A DNA stretch of 23,062 bases, taken from NCBI GenBank assembly GCA_022424815.1, contig JAKMGS010000012.1:1-23062 (forward strand), written 5' to 3'. The position numbers and the translations under genes were made by a program. The DNA is from Schleiferiaceae bacterium (GTDB lineage: Bacteria; Bacteroidota; Bacteroidia; Flavobacteriales; Schleiferiaceae). Below, one piece after another: positions 14,134 through 21,782 of this stretch. Position 1 is the first letter of the stretch. The number at the start of each line of letters is the position of its first letter. The notes beneath the pieces are model-generated. The model did no database searches. It worked only from the letters and a program-made list of their open reading frames with translations, and was not told the origin of the DNA.

Positions 14134-15492
14134 CTATTGAATGATGATTCTAGTCGTGCCTTCAGGAATTCCGTTGTTGTTAAAGGCCTGCAGGATATAT
14201 GCTCCAGGCGGTAAATGACTAATGTCCCAATGTTCATTTTGTTTATGTAATTCCCATTGCTCACCGGTCATATTATAAATCATGGCTTTCGAAGGACTAG
14301 GTGTAATAGTAATGCCCTCCGTTGCGGGGTTTGGATAAGTTACATACTGAACAGTCTCTTCCTCTAGTCCTACACTGGCAGACACTTGGAAAATGATAGA
14401 TAAATCTTGGGCCAAGAATCCATCGGTTAAGCGAAGCGCGAGTATATACGGAGTACTCCTTGTTTGAGCGGAACTTGGCGCCCATGAAATTGTACCTTGG
14501 ATAGAATCGTTGGTTCCAGATCCAGTACAAGTCCATTGAGCGGGATTAGGGTTTGTAAAGAATGGTTCACCAAATGCATCTGCGTAGAGCGTGCTTCCAC
14601 TAGGGGAATAGCCGGAAACCGAGAGCGAAAACGAAGAATTTTGAATGAGATTTACATACACATTCCCTAGGCTATCTACCGGTAAGTTGCCTGCGTTCCA
14701 GATGGGGCCTACTACGCTTGTTTGAACGACAATAAATTGCATGTCTCGACGAATTTCTCCAATCTTTTGACCGTTTCGATATTCTTCAACCAACACAGAT
14801 GTGACAAAGTTCCCAACCATAGTTGCAGTCCAAGTGATAGTACCTGTTATAGGATTAATAGTCATTGGATTCGAAACCGTGCCGGGAGGTAATGTATATC
14901 CTGGGCACGCAGTGTTTAGGGCATTTAATGGTTGAGATAAACTCCAGTAGAGTGAATCGCCATCTGGATCAAAGGGCAATGGATTGTATTGCCAAGGAGT
15001 ATTTGCAGGCAAGAAGATAGATGCAGGTACTAAAAACCAAGGTGTAGAGTTACTCGTAGTGTCAAAAACTGTTACTTCTGTTTGAAGGAACATGCTTTGA
15101 CTTAAGGGAGTAGAAATGTTCTGAATAGCACCGTTTCGACAACAGTTACTCCATCCTATGGTATAAGTTCCGCTATTTGAGAAAGTAACGGTATCTATAA
15201 AGAAATAAACTTCTACACCATAGGGATACATGGGCAAAGTATTTCCACTTAGCACGGAATCATAAGGTGTAGTCAGGGTAGTGACATTTGAACCAGCCGA
15301 ATCAGTAATATAGAATTGGGCTGTAGTCTGCATAGGAATTCCTGCAGTATCTCGGTACACTGTCATTAAGATCTGGTACTGGAAGCCGCTGATTTGTTGG
15401 GCAACAATTTCTCCGCCCATCAGGTGGGTTGATTTCCCCGGAGTGCTAAACAGCATTAGCATTCCTAGGATAAATATTGATTTAATTTTCAT
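14134..15492 (-). CDS. Secreted surface protein with T9SS type A (Por-like) C-terminal sorting domain
   Basis: A 452-residue protein with a signal peptide (about 1-21, ending GKS). The mature part opens with THLMGGEIVAQQISGFQYQI, a start often seen in long surface proteins of Bacteroidota gliders. Next come a YRDT segment and a cysteine pair in GWSNCCRNGAI. Residues about 160-250 look cadherin/Ig-like (DPDGDSLYWSLSQPL, NPITGTITWTA), and a second similar unit follows (about 275-370, GTISWAPSS). The last ~75 residues form a type A sorting domain: VTYPNPATEGITITPS, then MIYNMTGEQ, HLPPGAYIL and a basic-hydrophobic end TRIIIQ. It is likely delivered outside the cell by the type IX system, with lipid or carbohydrate anchoring after cleavage. 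No enzyme domain is seen; a structural or adhesive role is inferred. Confidence 0.8.
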   Translation of the reverse strand: MKIKSIFILGMLMLFSTPGKSTHLMGGEIVAQQISGFQYQILMTVYRDTAGIPMQTTAQFYITDSAGSNVTTLTTPYDSVLSGNTLPMYPYGVEVYFFIDTVTFSNSGTYTIGWSNCCRNGAIQNISTPLSQSMFLQTEVTVFDTTSNSTPWFLVPASIFLPANTPWQYNPLPFDPDGDSLYWSLSQPLNALNTACPGYTLPPGTVSNPMTINPITGTITWTATMVGNFVTSVLVEEYRNGQKIGEIRRDMQFIVVQTSVVGPIWNAGNLPVDSLGNVYVNLIQNSSFSLSVSGYSPSGSTLYADAFGEPFFTNPNPAQWTCTGSGTNDSIQGTISWAPSSAQTRSTPYILALRLTDGFLAQDLSIIFQVSASVGLEEETVQYVTYPNPATEGITITPSPSKAMIYNMTGEQWELHKQNEHWDISHLPPGAYILQAFNNNGIPEGTTRIIIQ

Positions 15493-15545
15493 GTGAATTG
15501 GCTTTAAAACCCCTATAAGGTACGACTATTCGCTAATAATCAGCG

Positions 15546-15788
15546 TCATAGCTTTTCTTCAACGCCGTTAGGAAAGGTATGGAGGTAGAGCTCTTCCACC
15601 TTGGTACGCGCCCATGGCGTCTTTCTCAGGAACTTCAGCGTCGATTTTACCGAAGGATCATACATGAAGCATCGCACCGGGATGCGAAGGGCTAATTGGT
15701 CCCAGCCCCAATACTCTGCCAGCGCTTCTACCATGTGGGCCAGTTTAACGCCATGAAGGGGATTATTCGCCTGGCTCATCGTGCTCAT
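15546..15788 (-). CDS. VF530 family DNA-binding-like protein
   Basis: An 80-residue protein matching the VF530/DUF2132 family over nearly its whole length: NNPLHGVKL, EYWGWDQLALRIPVRCF, DPSVKSTLKFLRKTPWARTK and VEELYL. The family has a small alpha/beta fold with a structure reported from Vibrio fischeri; DNA binding has been suggested but the cellular role is not established. ATG at 15788 or 15779 could start it. Either places the start inside the end of rlmF (26 or 17 bases of overlap, in a different frame), so translation is probably coupled to the methyltransferase. Confidence 0.88.
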   Translation of the reverse strand: MSTMSQANNPLHGVKLAHMVEALAEYWGWDQLALRIPVRCFMYDPSVKSTLKFLRKTPWARTKVEELYLHTFPNGVEEKL

Positions 15789-16638
15789 TTTGATAGGTCC
15801 ACGCTACAAATCGGCTCACCTTATTGCCCTGTTCCATTTCTACTACTTTGATTTCAGTAGGATTGCCTTTACGGATGAATCTCTTGAAGGTGTGTAGGTG
15901 GTCTTTTTTCGAGACTAAACAAGTAAACCATTGGATTTGCTGCCCGAATTCGGCACTTTCTAGGGCCATTTTTTTTAAGAAGGCCTCTTCACCGCCTTTG
16001 TACCACAACTCATTGGCGCTACCACCAAAGTTGTGATTGGCCTCTTCTTTACCGTGCAAATTCTTGTTTTTGCGTGTGTTGGCAGCAAGGGCTTCACTTT
16101 TGGTCTTGTAGAATGGCGGGTTGCAGACGAGAAGGTCAAAAGTCTCTTTTTTCTCGATAATGCCTTGAAGCAATTGGCTCTTGAACTCTTGTCTTCGGAT
16201 GCGCGTACCCATCATATTGGCATTCATACGCACCAGACCTTTCGCGTAGCTAATGGCTTCTTTATCGACCTCTGAACCTACACACTCCCAGTTAAAGGCT
16301 GCGGTTGCGAGCAGGGGATAAATCAATGAAGCGCCCGCACCTACATCGAGCATGCGCACGCGTCTGCCTTCAATTTTCGGCAATAGATCCCGAGCGTGTA
16401 ACAAATAATCGAACCGGCCTGGAACGGCAGGGCAGAGGTGTCCTTTTTTCAGGGACCAATTCACATTAAAACGCCACTTCAACAGCGCCTTATTGAGCAA
16501 ATAAACGGCTTCAGGATTGCTAAAGTCAATGCTCTTTCTCGCAAACTTCCCCGGAACCACAAAGGCTTCCAACTCCGGAACCGCATTCACCAGTTGATTG
16601 AAGTTGTAGTTGTTTTGGAAGGGGTTCTGTGAATGCAC
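15763..16638 (-). CDS. rlmF: 23S rRNA (adenine(1618)-N6)-methyltransferase RlmF
   Basis: A 291-residue SAM-dependent methyltransferase that modifies A1618 of 23S rRNA. The opening HSQNPFQNNYNFNQLV matches the family's H-x-x-N-x-(x)-x-x-x-Y-[DN]-F start. Other features are WSLKKGHLCPAVPGR (about 61-75), the SAM-binding LDVGAGAS (97-104) and the N6-adenine catalytic motif NPPF (173-176), plus FGGSANELWYKGGE. The start is GTG at 16636-16638; an in-frame TAA 12 bases upstream leaves no earlier option. It is followed by, and overlaps, the VF530-type gene. Confidence 0.92.
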   Translation of the reverse strand: MHSQNPFQNNYNFNQLVNAVPELEAFVVPGKFARKSIDFSNPEAVYLLNKALLKWRFNVNWSLKKGHLCPAVPGRFDYLLHARDLLPKIEGRRVRMLDVGAGASLIYPLLATAAFNWECVGSEVDKEAISYAKGLVRMNANMMGTRIRRQEFKSQLLQGIIEKKETFDLLVCNPPFYKTKSEALAANTRKNKNLHGKEEANHNFGGSANELWYKGGEEAFLKKMALESAEFGQQIQWFTCLVSKKDHLHTFKRFIRKGNPTEIKVVEMEQGNKVSRFVAWTYQNEHDEPGE

Positions 16639-16798
16639 AAGCGCTACGTTTTAATGTTGCGCAAGATAGTGAAGCTTTAAATGAAGGTATAGCTAGTGCA
16701 GGTTATTCGCTGATTTGTATAAATTATGAAATGTAGACATTTTGCTAATCACAATAATTCAAAAACACGTACATTCAAGGTGTAAACAACCGTAAATC

Positions 16799-17059
16799 AT
16801 GAAAAATTCAGACGTAAACAATAATCCAATCCAAGATGCAGGTGATTCATTGAATCAAGTTGCGAGTGCCATCAGTAGATGGTTGTGGACATCTATAGTT
16901 GCAGCCGTAATAGTGGCGTTTTTGCTATATAATGATGCTTTAAGTACAGATGGCGTTGTTCTCATAGAAATTATTTACGGTGCTATTGTATTGGCTTTAA
17001 TAAGCAGTGTTATTGGCGGTCTTAGAAAAGCTGCTGTTCATTTGAAAAACCATAATTAA
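16799..17059 (+). CDS. Small two-helix membrane protein, unknown function
   Basis: An 86-residue protein not recognised as a named family. A polar, asparagine-rich N-terminus (about 1-27) is followed by two hydrophobic segments (about 30-45, WTSIVAAVIVAFLLY, and 53-72, VVLIEIIYGAIVLALISSVI). It ends in a short basic tail (GGLRKAAVHLKNHN). It is predicted to sit in the inner membrane with both ends in the cytoplasm. ATG start at 16799 with an A-rich upstream region. It stands alone between the divergent rlmF gene and katG. The coding call rests on composition and clear membrane segments. Confidence 0.6.
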   Translation: MKNSDVNNNPIQDAGDSLNQVASAISRWLWTSIVAAVIVAFLLYNDALSTDGVVLIEIIYGAIVLALISSVIGGLRKAAVHLKNHN

Positions 17060-17301
17060 ACATTTCAACACGTTGCATCTAAAGAACGACTTATCCACAA
17101 CACTGTGATTTCACAACCCTATAATTGTCCCAGACAATAGACGATTCGCAAGAACTAAATCAGCCGCGGTTTGAATACATTGGTGGATATTAGGTGCATG
17201 TCTAAGGACAGTTGTAGTCCTATTACGTCATAGTCAAAATCAATCAAGTAGGAGCCCTTGATTGCTGCCTCTTATCGTAACTTCAACAAAATTTTGATCA
17301 T
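17060..17301 (+). promoter_or_regulatory. katG upstream region with dyad symmetries
   Basis: This 242-bp gap shows no open reading frame worth calling. It contains a perfect palindrome ATTGTC-CCA-GACAAT (17124-17138), an AGGAC/GTCCT dyad with a 7-base gap (17205-17221) and a TTATCCACA sequence (17091-17099) identical to a DnaA box. No PerR-like or OxyR-like site is recognised with confidence. The palindrome, 160 bp upstream of katG, is a candidate operator only. Confidence 0.3.
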
Positions 17302-19425
17302 ATGACTGAAAGCAAATGCCCATTCCATGGTTCGTCGACTAAGATGGACCTCGGTACCCAAAACAAAGATTGGTGGCCGAATCAATTGAATTTAGATATT
17401 CTGCGTCAGCACGATGCGAAAAGTAGCCCGCTGCCAGAATTGGACTATAAAGAAGAGGTTAAAAACCTAGATCTCAATGCTGTTAAAGCAGACCTTAAGG
17501 CTGTGATGAAAGACAGCAAAGATTGGTGGCCAGCGGATTATGGACATTACGGTCCGTTCTTTATTCGTATGACATGGCACGCTGCGGGAACCTACCGTAC
17601 AGGTGATGGACGTGGTGGTGCAGCAACGGGAGCTCAACGATTTGCTCCGTTGAATTCTTGGCCGGATAACGGAAACTTGGACAAGGCAAGAAGATTGTTG
17701 TGGCCGATCAAAGAAAAATACGGAAACAAGCTCTCATGGGCTGATTTGTTGGTATTAGCAGGGAATGTTGCCATCGAAGATATGGGTGGTCCTAACCATG
17801 GTACCGCCTTAGGTCGCGAAGATATTTGGCATCCAGAAAAAGACATATACTGGGGAGCAGAGGACGAATGGTTAGGTGATAACCGTTACGGTGATACACG
17901 TCAGTCGCTTGAGAATCCTTTAGCTGCGGTTCAGATGGGATTGATCTATGTAAACCCTGAAGGACCTAACGCTAATCCAGATCCAGCGCTTTCTGCGCAA
18001 GACGTGCGCGAGACGTTCAAGCGTATGGCTATGAACGACGAAGAAACAGTTGCCTTGACTGCGGGTGGACATACTTTCGGTAAAGCACACGGTGCCGGTG
18101 ATGCCGGACTAGTAGGAGCAGAGCCTGAAGGTTCACAAATAGAGGCTATGGGCTTTGGTTGGGCAAGTACATACAAATCTGGCAAAGGTGTAGATACGAT
18201 CACAAGTGGTATTGAAGGGCCTTGGACAACTAACCCAACGCAATGGGACATGGGCTACCTAGACCTCTTATTCAAATACGAGTGGGAGTGCAAGAAAAGT
18301 CCAGCAGGAGCTTGGCAATGGCACCCTATCAACTGCGCAGAGGAAGATATGGTACCTCAAGTGGACGGTAGTGGAGAGAAAGTACTGCCAATGATGACTA
18401 CGGCAGATATGTCATTGAAAGTAGATCCTGAGTTCCGCAAGGTTTGTGTGCGCTTCAGAGCGAATCCGGAAGAATTTGGTGAAGCCTTTGCTCGTGCTTG
18501 GTTCAAACTATTGCACCGCGATATGGGGCCTAAGAGCAACTACGTTACAGGTGATTACAAGGATGTAGATTACATCTGGCAAGATCCTATCCCAGCTGGA
18601 AAAACATTGACAAGTGCCGAAGAAAACGGTGTGCGTGATGCTTTGAAAAACTGTGGACTTACCGTCGCAGAAATGGTTGAAACGGCTTGGGCAAGTGCCA
18701 GCACCTTTAGAGGTTCGGATAACAGAGGAGGAGCAAATGGTGCTCGCATCAGATTGGCGCCTCAAAAGGATTGGGCAGTGAATCGCCCGGCCCAGCTCCA
18801 GAAGGTATTAGGTATCTATGAGGCGATTGCAGCGGAGCATAATGCTAGTGTCGCTGATGTTATCGTCCTTGGAGGTGCTGTTGCCATCGAGATGGCCAGC
18901 GGATCAACCGTAGTGTCTACGACAGGTCGTGGCGATGCTACTCAAGAGCAAACAGACGTTGATTCTTTCGAACTTCTCAAACCTAAAGCTTGTGGTTGCA
19001 GGAACTACAGCGAAAAAGAGTTTGCCGTAAGTCCAGAGGAAATCATGCTAGATAAGGCCCAATTACTAGGGCTTACCCCTGTTGAAATGACCGTTTTGGT
19101 GGGAGGTATGCGCGCAATGGGTGTATCCTACACGGGTGATGGTGTTTGGACAGACGGTGCTTTGGATAACCGCTGGTTTAAAACATTGTTATCTATGGAT
19201 GTCTCATGGCATACTACTGGATACAACAGCTACGATGCTAGAAACAGAGCAACGGGCGCTATTGAACGTACCGCTTCGCGCACAGACCTAGTCTTTGGCT
19301 CAAATTCAGAGCTACGTGCAATCGCGGAAGTCTACGCGCAAGACGACAACAACGACAAGTTCGTACAAGATTTCATCAGTGCCTGGAATAAGGTCATAGA
19401 TTCAGATCGATACGATCTTAGATAA
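17302..19425 (+). CDS. katG: Catalase-peroxidase KatG
   Basis: A 707-residue bifunctional haem enzyme that removes hydrogen peroxide. The N-terminal catalytic half has the distal triad Arg89-Trp92-His93 in FIRMTWHAAGTYR, the proximal haem ligand His257 in GGHTFGKAHG, and all three residues of the KatG-specific Met-Tyr-Trp crosslink: Trp92, Tyr216 (GLIYVNPEGP) and Met242 (RMAMND). The spacing Tyr-26-Met-15-His equals that of M. tuberculosis KatG. The C-terminal half is the degenerate peroxidase-like repeat without haem ligands. Full length for the family, with no signal peptide, so cytosolic. ATG at 17302. It is a single-gene unit with a strong terminator. Induction by peroxide is expected, but no regulator gene is nearby. 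Confidence 0.97.
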   Translation: MTESKCPFHGSSTKMDLGTQNKDWWPNQLNLDILRQHDAKSSPLPELDYKEEVKNLDLNAVKADLKAVMKDSKDWWPADYGHYGPFFIRMTWHAAGTYRTGDGRGGAATGAQRFAPLNSWPDNGNLDKARRLLWPIKEKYGNKLSWADLLVLAGNVAIEDMGGPNHGTALGREDIWHPEKDIYWGAEDEWLGDNRYGDTRQSLENPLAAVQMGLIYVNPEGPNANPDPALSAQDVRETFKRMAMNDEETVALTAGGHTFGKAHGAGDAGLVGAEPEGSQIEAMGFGWASTYKSGKGVDTITSGIEGPWTTNPTQWDMGYLDLLFKYEWECKKSPAGAWQWHPINCAEEDMVPQVDGSGEKVLPMMTTADMSLKVDPEFRKVCVRFRANPEEFGEAFARAWFKLLHRDMGPKSNYVTGDYKDVDYIWQDPIPAGKTLTSAEENGVRDALKNCGLTVAEMVETAWASASTFRGSDNRGGANGARIRLAPQKDWAVNRPAQLQKVLGIYEAIAAEHNASVADVIVLGGAVAIEMASGSTVVSTTGRGDATQEQTDVDSFELLKPKACGCRNYSEKEFAVSPEEIMLDKAQLLGLTPVEMTVLVGGMRAMGVSYTGDGVWTDGALDNRWFKTLLSMDVSWHTTGYNSYDARNRATGAIERTASRTDLVFGSNSELRAIAEVYAQDDNNDKFVQDFISAWNKVIDSDRYDLR

Positions 19426-19429
19426 AACG

Positions 19430-19458
19430 AAAAGGGGCCGGAAACGGCCCCTTTTTTT
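19430..19458 (+). terminator. Rho-independent terminator of katG
   Basis: The stem AAAAGGGGCCG (19430-19440), tetraloop GAAA, CGGCCCCTTTT (19445-19455) continues into seven Ts. It lies 5 bases after the stop. The hairpin core recurs almost exactly at 21754-21782. Confidence 0.93.
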
Positions 19459-19604
19459 GGCACTTGATTTTTCGATGCTCGCTTGACCTAATCCTCAAAG
19501 AAGTCTAATGAATCCTGCATCAGGCTTTAAATCCCTTAAAAATTGAACCGGAAGGAGTACGCCGATTTTTATTGTTTTATATTTCGGTTCTAAATGAACA
19601 GATT

Positions 19605-20126
19605 ATGATAAAATTTCTAAGAACTGTTGTGATAGCAGTTTTTGCTTTTGCTCTAGCCAGTTGCTCTGGCCCAGGAGAAGTCCATGAGTACGCGGTAAAT
19701 GATTTAGAGTTTACGCTTGAAGGCCCATTGTTCGCTGGTCCAAATAGTGGTCAGACCGAAATTAAAGTTGACCTCAAGGAAATTCTCGGCGATGCGTATT
19801 CTGATGGGATGAGAATAAGCGATGCCCGTTTGACCTCTGCTGAAGTATTTCCAAATGATAGTCTAGGGTTTATAGATGTAAGTGCTTTCATTGTTTCATT
19901 TGCTAGCGATAACGAGGATGTATCCATGCAAGAGGCTGCGGTAAAAAACCCGCTCGAAGATGGAGCTGTTTCTGCTCGTTTGGATGTGGCGCCAGAGGCC
20001 GAGCTTGGTGAGCTAATGGAAGAGGGAAAGGTTTATGTAGTGCTTGACGCTGACCTCTTAGAAGATTATTGGGATGGCAACCGCAATTTTAAATTGAATT
20101 ATACAATTGACTTAACTATTAAATAA
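19605..20126 (+). CDS. Hypothetical lipoprotein, first gene of a three-gene envelope operon
   Basis: A 173-residue protein that I do not recognise as a named family. It begins with a lipoprotein signal, MIKFLRTVVIAVFAFALASC (acylated Cys20). The mature part is acidic and beta-rich (VNDLEFTLEGPLFAGPNSG, TEIKVDLKEIL, LNYTIDLTIK), which suggests a single beta-sandwich domain. ATG at 19605 is chosen because it begins the lipoprotein signal; an upstream TTG at 19572 is in frame but adds a poor N-terminus. The DUF2147 gene follows after 6 bases, and the barrel gene follows that with no gap, so the three products probably act together in the envelope. An accessory or substrate-binding role is only a guess. 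Confidence 0.7.
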   Translation: MIKFLRTVVIAVFAFALASCSGPGEVHEYAVNDLEFTLEGPLFAGPNSGQTEIKVDLKEILGDAYSDGMRISDARLTSAEVFPNDSLGFIDVSAFIVSFASDNEDVSMQEAAVKNPLEDGAVSARLDVAPEAELGELMEEGKVYVVLDADLLEDYWDGNRNFKLNYTIDLTIK

Positions 20127-20132
20127 AAAACC

Positions 20133-20612
20133 ATGATTCGCAAACTCACATTTTTGGCAGTTTCTGCTGTCATTGCATTTGGAACATTAAGTTTTGATTT
20201 GGCACAATCCACAGAAGATCCTGGAGATCGCCTTATTGGCATTTGGGAACCTTCAAATGGACGTTCACGTATAAAAATTGACCGTATCGGAAACAAGTAC
20301 TACGGTCGTGTGGTATGGTTAATCGAGCCGAATGATGCGGATGGAAATCCAAGAACAGACATTAACAACCCTAACCCAGACTTGCGCAATGTACCATTGA
20401 GAGGATTCCGTATGTGTAAAGATTTCGTTTACCAAGGAGACGATCAGTGGTCTGAGGGTACTTTGTATGATCCGAACAACGGCTCAACCTATCAAGGTAC
20501 AATTACGATGCGTGATATGAATACGTTGGATATGCGCGGATACATCGGTGTTGAGGCTATTGGCCGTACAGATGTATGGAAGCGATTGAAAATGCCTTCT
20601 AAAAAGAAGTAA
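20133..20612 (+). CDS. DUF2147 family secreted protein
   Basis: A 159-residue exported protein. It has a signal peptide (about 1-20) and then one DUF2147 domain: GIWEPSNGRSRIKIDRIGNKYYGRVVWL at the start (residues about 36-63), then PLRGFRMCKDF, LYDPNNGSTYQGTI and the diagnostic MRGYIGVEAIGRTDVWKR end. DUF2147 proteins form a small lipocalin-like barrel with unproven function; periplasmic location is expected. The tail is basic (KMPSKKK). It is the second gene of the operon, starting 6 bases after the lipoprotein stop and ending directly at the start of the barrel gene. Confidence 0.88.
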   Translation: MIRKLTFLAVSAVIAFGTLSFDLAQSTEDPGDRLIGIWEPSNGRSRIKIDRIGNKYYGRVVWLIEPNDADGNPRTDINNPNPDLRNVPLRGFRMCKDFVYQGDDQWSEGTLYDPNNGSTYQGTITMRDMNTLDMRGYIGVEAIGRTDVWKRLKMPSKKK

Positions 20613-20615
20613 TTG

Positions 20616-21734
20616 ATGGTATCTAATTTTTTAAAGTTAACGACGGCCGTATTCGTCCTTACTTCAATGCCGGTCTTTGCTCAAACTGACGGGACTGCTG
20701 ACGATGATATTGATTGGAGCTTGTATGAAGATCTCGGTTTTGAGGATGAGAGTATAAAGCGTTATGCCAATGCAAAAATTGAAGGATTATCTCCAGCGAA
20801 GCTTATTTCTTTGGGCTCTGATTTTCAGGGGCCTTATAGTATAACGCCTGGGGATTTAAATCGCGCTGACGGATCAACTGTAGCAGGAGGAGATGAGATG
20901 CAGGTAAACTCAACGTCGGGTATACGTGCAGAATTCAATCTGCCAGTAATAAGCCAAACTAATCTTGTATGGCAGATGGGGGCTAACTACTGGAACACAT
21001 CTTACAATTACGCCGAAACACCGTCAAGTTCGGATAACCCTTTGCATCAGACTCTTTCTGAGCATGGACTTCGCACTTCTGGTATTAATACAACCGTTTA
21101 TAAGCCTCTCGATGAAGAGCAGTTTATTCTTTTCCAAGGATCGGCTGATATGAGTGGTACTTATGGTACTTCCCTAATGCCCACACAATATCTAAAGTAT
21201 TCTGCGGCTGTGTTATGGGGGAAGCGTCCGACAGAGAAAAAGCAATGGGCTGTGGGTATGGCTCGTACCTACCGTGTGGGTGAGTTGAATTACATCCCTG
21301 TGATTCTCTACAACAAGACCAGTGCAAATAACAAATGGGGTACAGAAGCGCTGTTCCCAGCACGTGTTCATGTCAGAAGAACCATCAACCCTCGTAACAT
21401 GGTATTCTTAGGATATGAGTTGCAGGGCCAGTCGTTCCGTATGTACGAGAACTTACCAGGTTTAGGTTTTGATCTACGTGATGAAGACTTGGAAATCCGT
21501 CGTGGAGAAATCCGCGTACGTGCGGTGTACGAGTTCTCTTTGAAGAACTTCATTTGGATGTCTGTTCAAGCGGGGTACCGCATCAACTACCGTTACGATG
21601 TAGATCGCTTGGTATCTGGACCAGATATCTACCGTGCTTTTGGTCTTATCGACGGCACTCCAGATTATGCTCAGTTGAATGGCCTTACAAACCCATTCTA
21701 TGTGAATGTCAGTGTGAACCTTGTAAGTCCATAA
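20616..21734 (+). CDS. Outer-membrane beta-barrel protein, DUF6268-like
   Basis: A 372-residue protein with a signal peptide (about 1-22, ending PVFAQ) and an acidic linker rich in Asp/Glu (about 24-45). The remainder is made of alternating short beta-strands typical of an outer-membrane barrel, with strand pairs such as FARVHVRR-type and IWMSVQAGYRINYRY and a beta-rich end FYVNVSVNLV. The pattern PARVHVRRTINPRN...GYELQGQSF recalls the DUF6268 family, an assignment made from memory of the motif. Start ATG 20616 (a TTG at 20613 directly after the previous stop is also possible). It is the last gene of the lipoprotein-DUF2147-barrel operon. Substrate or partner unknown. Confidence 0.7.
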   Translation: MVSNFLKLTTAVFVLTSMPVFAQTDGTADDDIDWSLYEDLGFEDESIKRYANAKIEGLSPAKLISLGSDFQGPYSITPGDLNRADGSTVAGGDEMQVNSTSGIRAEFNLPVISQTNLVWQMGANYWNTSYNYAETPSSSDNPLHQTLSEHGLRTSGINTTVYKPLDEEQFILFQGSADMSGTYGTSLMPTQYLKYSAAVLWGKRPTEKKQWAVGMARTYRVGELNYIPVILYNKTSANNKWGTEALFPARVHVRRTINPRNMVFLGYELQGQSFRMYENLPGLGFDLRDEDLEIRRGEIRVRAVYEFSLKNFIWMSVQAGYRINYRYDVDRLVSGPDIYRAFGLIDGTPDYAQLNGLTNPFYVNVSVNLVSP

Positions 21735-21753
21735 AGACGTTGATTTGAGAAAT

Positions 21754-21782
21754 AAAAAGGGGCCGGAAACGGCCCTTTTTTT
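21754..21782. terminator. Bidirectional Rho-independent terminator between the envelope operon and the S15 peptidase gene
   Basis: The stem GGGCCG (21760-21765), loop GAAA, CGGCCC (21770-21775) has five As on the left and seven Ts on the right. It lies between converging genes and reaches the stop codon of the minus-strand peptidase (21781-21783). Its core is nearly the same as that of the katG terminator. Confidence 0.92.

Noticed and set aside
17091..17099. TTATCCACA as part of a replication origin
   Set aside because: It is a single box with no cluster, no AT-rich unwinding element and no dnaA, dnaN or parAB neighbours.
17257..17285. Bacteroidota sigma promoter (TTTG / TAnnTTTG) for katG from CTTG and TAACTTCA
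   Set aside because: Both boxes have mismatches at key positions, so it is too weak to annotate.
19578..19585. TATATTTC as a -7 element for the envelope operon
   Set aside because: It matches the -7 box at all but the last base, but no TTTG-like -33 element lies at the right distance.
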